Assembly: GCF_014650675.1 (NCBI RefSeq) | Contig: NZ_BMVK01000024.1 | Location: forward strand, 1 to 64,000 | Source of the DNA: Streptomyces anulatus | Lineage (GTDB): Bacteria > Actinomycetota > Actinomycetes > Streptomycetales > Streptomycetaceae | Length of the DNA stretch: 64,000 bases | Direction: 5' to 3' | In this document: piece after piece, positions 24,325 through 32,680 of the stretch | Numbering within the stretch: the stretch's first letter is position 1 | How the letters are laid out: each line of letters opens with the position of its first letter | Program-made: the position numbers and the translations under genes | Notes under the pieces: generated by a model | The model's database searches: none | Seen by the model: only the letters and a program-made list of their open reading frames with translations | What the model was told of the DNA's origin: nothing

Positions 24325-25737
24325 TCAGGACGCCTCGGGGCCGTACCAGAGCGTGGTGGCGTTGCAGAACTCGCGGATGCCGTGTCCGGCGAGCTCACGC
24401 CCGTAACCGGAGCGTTTGATCCCGCCGAAGGGCAGGGCGGGGTGCGAGGCGGTCATCCCGTTGAAGAAGACGCCTCCGGCCTCCAGGTCGCGGGCGCAGC
24501 GTTCCTGCTCCCCCGGGTCGCGGGTCCAGACGTTGGAGCTGAGGCCGAAGGGGGTGTCGTTGGCCAGGTGGACCGCCTCGTCGAGGTCGGCGACCCGGTA
24601 GAGGGTGGCGACCGGGCCGAAGGTCTCCTCGCGGTGAATGCGCATGGCGGTGGTGATGGAGGCGAGCACGGTGGGCTCGTAGAACCAGCCGTTCTCCAGG
24701 CCGCCGCCGAGCTTGTCGGGACGGCGTCCGCCGCACAGCGCCTCCGCGCCGCGTTCGACGGCGTCGTCGACGAGTTCCTCCAGGTCGGTGCGGCCCTGTT
24801 CGGTGGAGAGCGGCCCGATGTCGGTGCCCTCCTCCAGCGGGTCGCCGACGGTCAGGGCCCGCATGCCCGCGGTGAACCGCTCGGCGAACGCGTCGTAGAC
24901 GTCGGCGTGCACGATGAACCGCTTGGCGGCGATGCAGGACTGGCCGTTGTTCTGGACGCGGGCGGTGACGGCGGTGGCGGCGGCCTTCTCCACGTCCGCC
25001 GAGGGCAGGACGAGATACGGGTCGCTGCCGCCGAGTTCCAGCACGGTCTTCTTCACCTCGTCGCCCGCGGTGGCGGCGACGGCGCGCCCCGCCGGTTCGC
25101 TGCCCGTGAGCGTGGCGGCGGCGACCCGCGGGTCGCGCAGGACCGCCTCGACGGCGCCCGAGCCGATCAGCAGCGTACGGAAGCAGCCGGCGGGGAAGCC
25201 CGCGCGGTGGAAGAGGTCCTCCAGGTAGAGGGCGGTCTGCGGGACGTTCGACGCGTGCTTGAGAAGTCCGACGTTGCCCGCCATCAGCGCGGGGGCGGCG
25301 AAGCGCACCACCTGCCAGAGCGGGAAGTTCCACGGCATCACGGCGAGGACCACGCCGAGCGGACGGTAGCGGACCAGCGCACGGGAGGCGCCGGAGTCCC
25401 GCACGTCGGCGGGGTCCGGGTGTTCGTCGGCGAGCAGGCCCTCGGCACGTTCGGCGTACCAGCGCATCGCCTTCGCACACTTGGCTGCCTCGGCGCGGGC
25501 CGCCTTGACGGGCTTGCCCATCTCGACGGTCATGGTGCGGGCGATGGTGTCGCGGTCCTCGTCGAGGAGGTCGGCGGCACGGTTCAGCCAGGCCGCGCGC
25601 TGTTCGAAGGGGGTGGTGCGGTAATGGCGGAAGGTCTCCGCGGCGGCGGTGATCCTGCGTTCCGTCTCCTCCTCGCCGAGGGCGTCGAAAGACCTGATCA
25701 GTTCGCCGTTCGCGGGGTTGACCGTCGCGATGGGCAT
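24325..25737 (-). CDS. gabD: NAD(P)-dependent succinate-semialdehyde-type dehydrogenase
   Basis: A 470-residue aldehyde dehydrogenase close to the succinate-semialdehyde dehydrogenase group. It has VMPWNFPLWQVVRFAAPALM, GNVGLLKHASNVPQTALYLE, LTGSEPAGRAVA, the general-base glutamate in VLELGGSDPY and the catalytic cysteine C268 in NNGQSCIAAKRF. It would oxidise succinate semialdehyde (GABA breakdown) or a related aldehyde to the acid. The ATG start follows a short leader. The gene stands alone, with a long dyad at 25810-25880 upstream of it. Confidence 0.85.
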   Translation of the reverse strand: MPIATVNPANGELIRSFDALGEEETERRITAAAETFRHYRTTPFEQRAAWLNRAADLLDEDRDTIARTMTVEMGKPVKAARAEAAKCAKAMRWYAERAEGLLADEHPDPADVRDSGASRALVRYRPLGVVLAVMPWNFPLWQVVRFAAPALMAGNVGLLKHASNVPQTALYLEDLFHRAGFPAGCFRTLLIGSGAVEAVLRDPRVAAATLTGSEPAGRAVAATAGDEVKKTVLELGGSDPYLVLPSADVEKAAATAVTARVQNNGQSCIAAKRFIVHADVYDAFAERFTAGMRALTVGDPLEEGTDIGPLSTEQGRTDLEELVDDAVERGAEALCGGRRPDKLGGGLENGWFYEPTVLASITTAMRIHREETFGPVATLYRVADLDEAVHLANDTPFGLSSNVWTRDPGEQERCARDLEAGGVFFNGMTASHPALPFGGIKRSGYGRELAGHGIREFCNATTLWYGPEAS

Positions 25738-25809
25738 GGCAGTGGCCTCCTTGCACGGGTACTTCGACCGTGCCGCGCCGCACCGGTCCGCGCAACGCGG
25801 CCCCCCTTC

Positions 25810-25880
25810 CCCGCACGTACCCGGCCGACGCGGATCATGCGTGCCGAGAAGGCACGTTCCGCGTCGGCCGGGTGTGCGGG
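25810..25880 (-). terminator. long compound hairpin downstream of the HATPase gene
   Basis: Outer arms CCCGCAC (25810-25816) and GTGCGGG (25874-25880) enclose a perfect 16-bp stem, 25819-25834 with 25858-25873 (ACCCGGCCGACGCGGA and its complement). Inside sits another CGTGCC/GGCACG stem-loop. It starts 17 bases after the stop of the leftward HATPase gene and lies upstream of gabD, so it probably ends the HATPase transcript. There is no T-run. Confidence 0.65.
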
Positions 25881-25896
25881 CCGCCCTCGGGGGCGG

Positions 25897-26355
25897 TTAC
25901 GCGAGCACCGCCAGGGGGACGGTGCGGGCGGTGCGGACGCCGGGCAGCGGGGCGTACGGGAGGAGTCCCGCCGCCCGCGGCGCCTCGGCGTAGCGGGTGA
26001 ACCAGACCACTTTGCCGTCCGTGGTCCGGCAGGTGCCCCAGCTGTCGCTCAGGGCCATGACCCGGCTCAGCCCGCCGCCGGCCGGCAGCAGCCGCGGCAT
26101 CCGGGCACTGTTGTCCGCGACGGACACGGTCACGTGCCGTCCGGTCCAGCGGAGTTCGAGGACGCAGGTGTTGGCGTCGCCGACATGCCGGTGGACGTTG
26201 GTCAGGAGCTCGTCCAGGGCCCGGCACACCGGCCGGACGTGCGGGTCGAGACTCCAGTGACGAAGGTGTGCGGCGACGATCCGCCGCAACCGGGGAACGC
26301 GCTCTGCCGACACCTGCAGTTCGACCGAATAGTGCCGGTCGAGTGGAACGGTCAT
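25897..26355 (-). CDS. RsbW-like histidine-kinase-type ATPase (regulatory)
   Basis: A 152-residue single HATPase_c domain like the anti-sigma/regulatory kinases abundant in Streptomyces. The N box is seen in RALDELLTNVHRHVG, with the D box in VSVADNSARMP and GGGLSRVMALSDSWG forming the lid/G region. Such proteins act as serine kinases or anti-sigma factors with partner STAS proteins. No partner gene is adjacent. The start is the ATG at 26355. Confidence 0.83.
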   Translation of the reverse strand: MTVPLDRHYSVELQVSAERVPRLRRIVAAHLRHWSLDPHVRPVCRALDELLTNVHRHVGDANTCVLELRWTGRHVTVSVADNSARMPRLLPAGGGLSRVMALSDSWGTCRTTDGKVVWFTRYAEAPRAAGLLPYAPLPGVRTARTVPLAVLA

Positions 26356-26387
26356 CGTCGAGGCTCCTCACCACGAGGCCCACGTGT

Positions 26388-26417
26388 TTCACCCCGTCGT
26401 ACTTCACCCCGTCGTAC
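26388..26417. repeat. two tandem copies of a 15-bp repeat
   Basis: TTCACCCCGTCGTAC occurs twice head to tail at 26388-26402 and 26403-26417, in the upstream region of the HATPase gene (33 bp from its start). It could be a direct-repeat regulator site or a slippage product. Confidence 0.7.
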
Positions 26418-26536
26418 GAACGACCCCCGAACACGAAGCGTGAGCACTGATCACTTCTGGGTCACTCATCAGGGTGCGCCGTGTACGCCGGACGCGCAAC
26501 AGCTGGGCTGTCCGTGCTGGTGGGGGCGGTGTCCGG

Positions 26537-28633
26537 TCAGAGCAGGTAGGGCAGCAAGGTGTCCGGGGTGAGGGGCAGTTCGCGGAGCCGTGCGCCGGTG
26601 GCGTGGCGGACCGCGTTCCCGATGGCGGCGGCGGTGCCGACGATCCCGATCTCGCCGATGCCCTTGCTGCCCATCGGGTTGAGGTGGCGGTCGTCCTCCT
26701 CGATCCAGTGCGCCTGGATGTCGGCCGTGTCGGCGCAGACGGGCACGTGGTAGGAGGCGAGATCCCTGGCGGTGAAGTCGCCGAAGTCCGGGTCGATGCC
26801 GCAGTCCTCGGTGAGGGCCATGCCGATGCCCATCACCATGCCGCCGGTGAACTGGGAGCGTGCGGTGCGCGCGTTGAGGATCCGCCCGGCGGCGTACACG
26901 CCGAGGAGGCGGCGTACGCGGACCTCGCCGGTGACGGCGTCGACGGCCGTCTCGGCGAAGTGCGCGCCGAAGGCGTGCCGGGCGTACGGGGACTCCTCGC
27001 CGGTCTCCTCCTCGGTGTCGGCGGTGGTGGTGATCCCGTCGGCGGGGAGGGGGCGGTGCTCCGCGAGGCGGGCGGCGAGGGCGGTCGCCGCCTTGTGCAC
27101 GGCCCAGCCCCACGAGGCGGTGCCCGAGGAGCCGCCCGCCAGCGGAGCGACGGGCAGGTCGGTGCTGCCGATGTCGACGCGTACGGCCTCCGGGTCGACG
27201 CCGAGCGCCTCCGCGGCGATCTGGGCCAGAACCGTGCGGGCCCCGGTGCCGATGTCGGTGGCGTTGACGGCGATGCGCAGGGCGCCGTCCCGCGCGGCGT
27301 GGGCGCTCGCGGTCGACCGGGAGACGAGGACGGGGTACGTCGCCGAGGCCACGCCCGTACCCATGAGCCAGCGGCCTTCCTGGCGGGCGGCGGGCCGGGG
27401 GTCGCGGTCGTGCCAGCCGAACCGGGCCGCTCCGTCGCGCAGACAGGCGGCGAGCCCTCGGCTGCTGAACGGGCGGCCGCTGTCCGGTTCGGTCTCCGGC
27501 TCGTTGCGCAGCCGCAGCTCCACGGGGTCCAGGCCGAGCGCCGAGGCCAGCTCGTCCATGGCGGACTCCAGGGCGTACATCCCCGAGGCCTCCCCCGGGG
27601 CGCGCATCCAGGAGGGGCTGGGGACGTCGAGGGCGGTCACCCGGTGCACGGTCCGGCTGTGCGGCGAGGCGTACATGACGCGGGCCGGCACGGCGGCCTG
27701 CTCGACGAACTCCTTGACGGTGGAGGTCTGGGTGACGATCTCGTGGCTGACGGCGGTGAGCACCCCGTCCAGGTCCGCGCCGAGCCGGACCCGCTGGATC
27801 GTGGGGGCCCGGTGGCCGACGACCTCCGCCAGCTGGGGCCGGGGGAACACCATCTTCACCGGACGCCCGGTGTGCCGGGCGGCCATCGCCGCCAGGACGG
27901 CCTGGGGGCGGGTGGTGCCCTTCGAGCCGAAGCCGCCGCCGACGTGCTCGGAGACCACGGTGATCCGGTCCGGATCCAGGCCGAACGCCCGGGCCAGGCT
28001 CTCGCGGACCCTGGAAGAGCCCTGGCTGGAGTCGTGGACGGTGAGGTGTCCGTCGGCCCACACGGCGGTGGCGGCGTGCGGCTCCATGGGGTGGTTGTGC
28101 AGCGCGACCGTCCGGTACGTCGCGTCGACCTGGACGCTCGCCCCGGCCAGGGCGCGTTCCACGTCGCCGCGCACCCGGACGGCGGGATGGCCGCCGTTGG
28201 CCTCCTCGGGCGTGTAGAGGCCGGGATGGTCGTCGGTGAGGGTCACGTCGTACGGGTCGCGTTCGTACTCGACGTGGAGTTCCCCGGCCCCTGTCCGGGC
28301 GGCCTCCAGGGACTCCGCGATCACGAGGGCGATCGGCCAGCCGTGGTGCGGGACCCGGTCGTCCTGGAGTACCGCGAGGATCGGGTCGTCGGGCTCCTGG
28401 AGTTCGGGCGCGTTGTCGTGGGTGAGGACGGAGTGGACGCCGGGTACGGCGAGGGCGTCGACGGCCCGTACGGCGGTGACGCGTCCGGCCGCGACGGTGG
28501 CCGGGACGGTCCAGGCGTACAGGCAGCCGGCGGGCGCGAGGTCGGCCGCGTAGCGGGCGGTACCGGTGACCTTGTCCCGGGCCTCTCTGCGGACGACGGG
28601 CGCACCGGGGAACTGCGGGGCTCGGGTGGTCAT
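26537..28633 (-). CDS. molybdopterin-binding subunit of a xanthine dehydrogenase-family hydroxylase
   Basis: A 698-residue large subunit of a three-part molybdenum hydroxylase. N-terminal VVRREARDKVTGTARYAADL is followed by typical molybdopterin-cofactor stretches: VSEHVGGGFGSKG, MRAPGEASGMYALESAMDEL, ATDIGTGARTVLAQIAAEAL and, near the end, HLNPMGSKGIGEIGIVGTAA with the conserved active-site glutamate region. It oxidises an aldehyde or a purine-like heterocycle; substrate not predictable. It is the last gene of the leftward 2Fe-2S/FAD/Mo operon. Confidence 0.9.
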   Translation of the reverse strand: MTTRAPQFPGAPVVRREARDKVTGTARYAADLAPAGCLYAWTVPATVAAGRVTAVRAVDALAVPGVHSVLTHDNAPELQEPDDPILAVLQDDRVPHHGWPIALVIAESLEAARTGAGELHVEYERDPYDVTLTDDHPGLYTPEEANGGHPAVRVRGDVERALAGASVQVDATYRTVALHNHPMEPHAATAVWADGHLTVHDSSQGSSRVRESLARAFGLDPDRITVVSEHVGGGFGSKGTTRPQAVLAAMAARHTGRPVKMVFPRPQLAEVVGHRAPTIQRVRLGADLDGVLTAVSHEIVTQTSTVKEFVEQAAVPARVMYASPHSRTVHRVTALDVPSPSWMRAPGEASGMYALESAMDELASALGLDPVELRLRNEPETEPDSGRPFSSRGLAACLRDGAARFGWHDRDPRPAARQEGRWLMGTGVASATYPVLVSRSTASAHAARDGALRIAVNATDIGTGARTVLAQIAAEALGVDPEAVRVDIGSTDLPVAPLAGGSSGTASWGWAVHKAATALAARLAEHRPLPADGITTTADTEEETGEESPYARHAFGAHFAETAVDAVTGEVRVRRLLGVYAAGRILNARTARSQFTGGMVMGIGMALTEDCGIDPDFGDFTARDLASYHVPVCADTADIQAHWIEEDDRHLNPMGSKGIGEIGIVGTAAAIGNAVRHATGARLRELPLTPDTLLPYLL

Positions 28634-28726
28634 GGCGGTGGTTTCCTCGGGATCGTCGGGCGGACGCGGGCGGGCGTCCGGCGGTCGGGCACGGTCCGGG
28701 CGGTTCCGGTGGTCCGGCGGTCCGGT

Positions 28727-28779
28727 CGGTTCAGCCGGACCGCGCGGACCGCCGGGCGGTTCAGCCGGTCCGCGCGGAC
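28727..28779. repeat. 23-bp direct repeat at the end of the FAD-subunit gene
   Basis: CGGTTCAGCCGG(A/T)CCGCGCGGAC occurs at 28727-28749 and 28757-28779, 30 bp apart, with one mismatch. The second copy spans the stop codon of the FAD-subunit gene and the first lies just downstream of that gene, in the spacer before the molybdenum subunit. Confidence 0.8.
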
Positions 28780-29771
28780 AGCGCGGACTGCCGGGCGGTG
28801 AGTTCGCCGAGCACGTCGAGGGCGAGGCGTCGGGTGAGGTCCACCTTGAACACGTTGTCGCGCAGCGGCCGCGCCTCGGCCAGTTCGGCGATCAGGGCGT
28901 GCTGGAACACCGCGGGCGTGGCCGGTGCGCCGCGCAGCTCGGCCTCGGCCCGGCGGGCCCGCCACGGCCGGTGGGCGACGCCGCCGAACGCGAGCGTGGC
29001 GTGCTCGACACGGCCGGCCTCCACCCGGAGCGTGGCGGCGACGGAGACGAGCGCGAAGGCGAAACTGGCGCGGTCGCGTGCCTTGCGGTAGCGGGAGGCC
29101 GCCCCGGGTGCCGGCGGCGGGAGCACCACCTCGGTGATCAGCTCGCCGGGCCTGATCACGGTGTCCTGGTCGGGGTTCTCCCCCGGCAGCCGGTGGAATC
29201 CGGTGAGGGGGACGGTCCGTTCGCCCTCGGGCCCCAGGAGCACCACGGTCGCGTCGAGCGCGGCGAGGGCCACGGCCATGTCGGACGGATGGGTGGCCAC
29301 GCACTCCGGCGAGTGCCCGAGGATCGCGAGGTCGCGGTGGGTCCCCTCACGTGCGGGGCAGCCGGAGCCGGGGAGCCGTTTGTTGCAGGGCTTGGAGACG
29401 TCCTGGAAGTAGCGGCACCGGGTGCGCTGGAGCAGATTGCCGCCGGTGGTGGCGGAGTTGCGGAGCTGGCCGGAGGCCCCGGCCAGCAGCGCCTGGGACA
29501 GCACGGGGTAGCTCCGCGTCACGTCGGGGTGGGCGGCGAGGTCGCTGTTGCGCGCGGTGGCGCCGATGCTCAGGCCGCCGTCGGCCGTCCGGGTCACCCG
29601 GTCCAGCGGCAGCCCGGCGACGTCGACGAGGACCCGGGGCGCCTCCACGCCGAGCTTCATCAGGTCCACCAGATTGGTGCCGCCGCCCAGGAAGCGGGCG
29701 CCGGGACCGGCCGCGCAGAGCCGGACGGCCTCGTCGGTGGAGGCGGGGCGCACATAGCCGAACGGTTTCAC
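28761..29771 (-). CDS. FAD-binding subunit of the molybdenum hydroxylase
   Basis: A 336-residue middle subunit (FAD_binding_5 plus CO_deh_flav_C). FLGGGTNLVDLMKLGV and IGATARNSDLAAHP are the flavin-binding motifs, and ASGQLRNSATTGGNLLQRTR carries the family TxGGN signature. An extra cysteine cluster (RCRYFQDVSKPCNKRLPGSG, and C in CPAREG) matches members of the YagS group, which bind an additional 4Fe-4S cluster. The GTG start at 29771 overlaps the stop of the 2Fe-2S subunit by 4 bases; much longer frames upstream are shadows. It would pass electrons from the iron-sulfur subunit to NAD or another acceptor. Confidence 0.88.
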   Translation of the reverse strand: MKPFGYVRPASTDEAVRLCAAGPGARFLGGGTNLVDLMKLGVEAPRVLVDVAGLPLDRVTRTADGGLSIGATARNSDLAAHPDVTRSYPVLSQALLAGASGQLRNSATTGGNLLQRTRCRYFQDVSKPCNKRLPGSGCPAREGTHRDLAILGHSPECVATHPSDMAVALAALDATVVLLGPEGERTVPLTGFHRLPGENPDQDTVIRPGELITEVVLPPPAPGAASRYRKARDRASFAFALVSVAATLRVEAGRVEHATLAFGGVAHRPWRARRAEAELRGAPATPAVFQHALIAELAEARPLRDNVFKVDLTRRLALDVLGELTARQSALSARTG

Positions 29772-30331
29772 TCGATCACGTCCTCGATGGCTTCGACGAT
29801 CCTGGGGTAGGCCCCGCACCGGCACAGGTTGCCGCTCATCCGCTCCCGGATCTCGTCGGCGTCGAGTGCGACCGGCCCGGTGGCGGCGGTCTCCGGTCCG
29901 GTGGCGTGCGAGGGATGGCCGTCGGCGGCCTCGCGGAGCATGCCCACGGCCGAGCAGATCTGGCCCGGGGTGCAGAAGCCGCACTGGAGGGCGTCCCGCT
30001 CGACGAACGCCCGCTGCACCGGGTGCAGGCTCTCGCCGTCGGCGAGCCCCTCCACGGTGGTGATCGTGGCGCCGTCCTGGGCGACGGCGAGCAGCAGGCA
30101 GCTGTTGACCCGCCGCCCGTCGACGAGGACCGTGCAGGCCCCGCACTGGCCGTGGTCGCAGCCCTTCTTGGCCCCGGTGAGGCCGAAGCTCTCCCGCAGC
30201 GTCTCCAGGACCGTGGTGCGGTGGTCGACGGTCAGCGTCGTCGGGTCACCGTTGACGTGCAGGGTCACGGTGGAGTGTTCGTCGACGACCGGTTCCGGTT
30301 CGAGGTCGGCTCCCAGAGCGAGGGAATCCAT
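29768..30331 (-). CDS. 2Fe-2S subunit of the molybdenum hydroxylase
   Basis: A 187-residue small subunit with two [2Fe-2S] centres. The plant-ferredoxin-type site is GCDHGQCGACTVL plus a later cysteine in VNSCLLL; the second site is QCGFCTPGQ plus LCRCGAY. The ATG at 30331 has GAAAGG in front; a GTG at 30382 would add 17 residues without a ribosome site. It is the first gene of the operon and resembles YagT/aldehyde oxidoreductase small subunits. The insert SHATGPETAATGP within the C-terminal domain is unusual but small. Confidence 0.88.
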   Translation of the reverse strand: MDSLALGADLEPEPVVDEHSTVTLHVNGDPTTLTVDHRTTVLETLRESFGLTGAKKGCDHGQCGACTVLVDGRRVNSCLLLAVAQDGATITTVEGLADGESLHPVQRAFVERDALQCGFCTPGQICSAVGMLREAADGHPSHATGPETAATGPVALDADEIRERMSGNLCRCGAYPRIVEAIEDVIE

Positions 30332-30392
30332 GCGCGCGCCTTTCGCTTCGCCGCGGGGCGGGGTCACCCCGGTCGTGTTCACGTGCGGGCCG

Positions 30393-30782
30393 TCAGCGGC
30401 TCTCCAGCCGCAGCCTGACCTCCTCCTCCTGGTCCCCGGCGGCCGTGCCGACGACGCTCACCACGAAGGCCCCGGTGAGGTGGGAACGCAACCGGTCGAC
30501 GGCCCAGTAGCCGCCCTGGGCGTCCACCGTGACCGGTGCGGTGAGGCGGGCCGGGGTGGCGGCCGCCCCCGGTTCGGACACGTCGACGGTGGTGACCCAG
30601 ACGGTCGGGCGGGGACCCGAGGCCGACGTGGGGGTCTCGCCCATCGGGTGATCGGATGCGAAGGCGGTGGCGAGCACGTCGAACACCGTCCGTGCGTCCT
30701 GTGTGTCGCAGCCGCTGAGCGAGACCACCACCTCCCGGCCCGCCGGGTGATCCTCGCCGTTCTGCTCGGGGGTGCTGTTCAC
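30393..30782 (-). CDS. hypothetical protein upstream of the molybdenum hydroxylase operon
   Basis: A 129-residue protein from the GTG at 30782, which follows GGAAGGA; the longer frame to 30959 is not supported. VVVSLSGCDTQDARTVFDVLATAF and GGYWAVDRLRSHLTGAFVVS suggest an alpha/beta domain with strands at both ends. No family is recognised. It ends 61 bases before the 2Fe-2S subunit start and points the same way, so co-transcription is likely. Confidence 0.6.
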   Translation of the reverse strand: MNSTPEQNGEDHPAGREVVVSLSGCDTQDARTVFDVLATAFASDHPMGETPTSASGPRPTVWVTTVDVSEPGAAATPARLTAPVTVDAQGGYWAVDRLRSHLTGAFVVSVVGTAAGDQEEEVRLRLESR

Positions 30783-30977
30783 CGTGATTCCTTCCGCTGG
30801 GGATGCAGGCCCTCGGGACCACTCCAGGCTGACCCCGCATCCGGTCGACGGCGACACGGGAAGCGTCCGAAAGAGGTCTGGACTCCCGGAGAGCGGGCAG
30901 GAGGGCGGTCCTGGCGCACCGTCTTGAAACGCGTTTCCCATGAGATACCCATAAAACATGAATTGCTGTGAATAGCT

Positions 30978-31002
30978 GACTGATGCCCTTCTCTCGGGGT
31001 AT
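30978..31002 (+). promoter_or_regulatory. possible SigB-type promoter
   Basis: GACTG at 30978-30982 and GGGTAT at 30997-31002 with a 14-bp spacer fit the GNNTN-14/16-GGGTAY consensus of Streptomyces general-stress sigma factors. Transcription would start only a few bases before the ATG at 31012, giving a nearly leaderless message; no ribosome site is seen between them. Confidence 0.4.
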
Positions 31003-31011
31003 GCGCATTAC

Positions 31012-31353
31012 ATGGATGTTCTGAATGCAGTCAATGCGGTCGAGGTGTCGGCCGAGGCCCCGATCGCGGCGAGCGCGGGGGCCCTCGGGGTCGTCATGCC
31101 CATCGTGGCGCTGGCCGTCGTCGCCCTGCTGATCGGCGGCTTCATCCTCAGCAAGCGCAAGCACGACGCCGAACCGCCGCCGCCCCGGCCCGACGAGCAG
31201 CCGCTGAAGCCGGAAGGGCGCACCCACGTCGAGCAGCACGACCCTCACTCCTCCGACCAGTTCCCGGCGGACGGTCACGCCCTGTCCCCGTACGAGCTGA
31301 AGGACCACGGCAACGGTCCGCTGCCGCCCGACGAGGAGCGGCCGCGCGGCTGA
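31012..31353 (+). CDS. DUF6479 single-pass membrane protein
   Basis: A 113-residue protein of the Streptomyces DUF6479 family. One membrane helix at about 26-46 (GVVMPIVALAVVALLIGGFI) is followed by a stop-transfer SKRKHD and a proline-rich, charged cytoplasmic tail with the conserved SPYELKDHGNGP. Function is unknown. The ATG has no clear ribosome site, consistent with a short leader from the promoter at 30978-31002. Confidence 0.78.
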   Translation: MDVLNAVNAVEVSAEAPIAASAGALGVVMPIVALAVVALLIGGFILSKRKHDAEPPPPRPDEQPLKPEGRTHVEQHDPHSSDQFPADGHALSPYELKDHGNGPLPPDEERPRG

Positions 31354-31358
31354 AACCC

Positions 31359-31423
31359 GTCCCGCGGGCCGCCGGGCCGGCCCCGCCATCGCGGAGGGCC
31401 GCCCGGCGGCCCGCGTTGCGGGA
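31359..31423 (+). terminator. GC-rich hairpin after the DUF6479 gene
   Basis: GCGGGCCGCCGGGC at 31364-31377 pairs with GCCCGGCGGCCCGC at 31401-31414, with an additional outer GTCCCGC/GCGGGAC pairing. It directly follows the stop codon at 31353. No T-run is present, as usual in high-GC actinobacteria. Confidence 0.5.
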
Positions 31424-31501
31424 CCGGGCGGGCCGGTCGAGGCTGGTTGCTGGACCGCAGCGGCAGGGCAGGGCGCCGCTCCCCGACGAAGGCAGTGGAC
31501 C

Positions 31502-32311
31502 ATGACCGGAAGCGACCCCCGTACGGCCTCGGCAGCACCGCTGACGGGGCCGGCCGCACCGTGCTGGGTCACCCTCATGACCCGGGACCTGGAGACCGCC
31601 GAACGGTTCTACACACAGGTCCTGGGCTGGTCGTTCCGCCCCGGGCGGCTCGGGGCGGACTATTACGTGGCCTACCGGGGCGAGGTGCCGGTGGCCGGCG
31701 TCTTCGCCGTCTCCTCCGCCTTCCAGGTCGCGGTGGCCTGGACGCCGTACTTCGCGGTGGAGGACGCGGATGTGGCCGCCGCCCGGGTCCGCGAGCGCAG
31801 CGGGACCGTGGCGGTGGGGCCGCTGACGCTCGGCAAGGGGCGCGGGGTGCTGGCGTCGGACCGGGACGGGGCGTCCTTCGGCCTCTGGGAGCGCACCGAG
31901 GCCTCCGCCTCGCCGCCGGCCCCGGCCGGCCATGCGCACGCCTGGTTGCGGCTGCGGACCCGTAACGCCTTCGACGCGGCGATCTTCTACGGCGAGGTGC
32001 TCGACTGGGCGAGCGGGCGACCGGGGTGCTGCGATGTCGCGTACGAGGGCGACGAGGTCATCGTGCGGTGCGGGGGGCATCCGCTGGCCCGGATCAGCTC
32101 CGGGGCCGTGGAGGCGGCTGTCGACCCGGTGGTACGCCCGCACTGGCAGGTCCAGTTCCCGGTGGCGGACCTTGCGGCGACGGTCTCCGCGGCCGAGCGG
32201 CACGGCGGCGCCCTCGTCGAGGAGCGCACCGGCTTCGGGGGCACCGAGGTCACCCTGCGGGACCCGGACGGCGCGCTGTTCGCGGTGACCGATGTGCGCA
32301 GCCCGGCCTGA
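31502..32311 (+). CDS. tandem-domain VOC (glyoxalase/bleomycin-resistance fold) protein
   Basis: A 269-residue protein with two vicinal-oxygen-chelate domains (about 18-130 and 145-265). PCWVTLMTRDLETAERFYTQ begins the first and HAWLRLRTRNAFDAAIFYGE the second. Each ends in a GxFG or TLRDPDGALF strand. The group covers dioxygenases, isomerases and resistance proteins; metal ligands are not clear enough to name an activity. The ATG at 31502 is downstream of the hairpin and stands alone. Confidence 0.8.
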   Translation: MTGSDPRTASAAPLTGPAAPCWVTLMTRDLETAERFYTQVLGWSFRPGRLGADYYVAYRGEVPVAGVFAVSSAFQVAVAWTPYFAVEDADVAAARVRERSGTVAVGPLTLGKGRGVLASDRDGASFGLWERTEASASPPAPAGHAHAWLRLRTRNAFDAAIFYGEVLDWASGRPGCCDVAYEGDEVIVRCGGHPLARISSGAVEAAVDPVVRPHWQVQFPVADLAATVSAAERHGGALVEERTGFGGTEVTLRDPDGALFAVTDVRSPA

Positions 32312-32339
32312 CACGCTCCGGGCAGCGGCTCAACCGTGT

Positions 32340-32579
32340 TCATGACCTGCTCGGCGGACGCGGCTCACGGTCGATCCTTTCCGCGCCGGCCAGCAGCTCC
32401 GGGTGCAGCCGGCGTCCGGCGCTGAACACTTCGATGCCCAGGAGCCGTCCGTGTACGTCGTAGTCGAGTATCGCCGTGTCGTCCTCGGCAGGTACCTGCC
32501 GGACGGCCTCTCCCGGGGCGATGCCGTCGACAAGACAGATGTACGCCATGTCCGCCCTTGCGTCGTACTCGACCCGCAT
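32340..32579 (-). CDS. DUF2283 domain protein
   Basis: A 79-residue small protein: MRVEYDARADMAYICLVD, then AILDYDVHGRLLGIEVFSA, the classic two-strand signature of DUF2283. Function is unknown. The ATG at 32579 is preceded by a GGGGAAGG-like site. A longer frame running to 33428 is a shadow. It lies downstream of the DUF6328 gene on the same strand. Confidence 0.8.
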   Translation of the reverse strand: MRVEYDARADMAYICLVDGIAPGEAVRQVPAEDDTAILDYDVHGRLLGIEVFSAGRRLHPELLAGAERIDREPRPPSRS

Positions 32580-32680
32580 CGCTGACCTTCCCCGCTGTTC
32601 TCCGACCTGTCGTGCCAGGCCCTGGACTTCCGGAGAGCGTACTGATGTCGAAGATCGCCGGACGGCACCCAGGACGGCGC

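Noticed and set aside
23323..26571. A 1082-codon plus-strand open frame
   Set aside because: It runs antisense through the dehydrogenase, gabD and HATPase genes, all of which have clear family motifs.
30783..30959. N-terminal extension of the hypothetical protein to 30959
   Set aside because: The extension is proline- and glycine-rich with no ribosome site, whereas the GTG at 30782 has GGAAGGA at good spacing.
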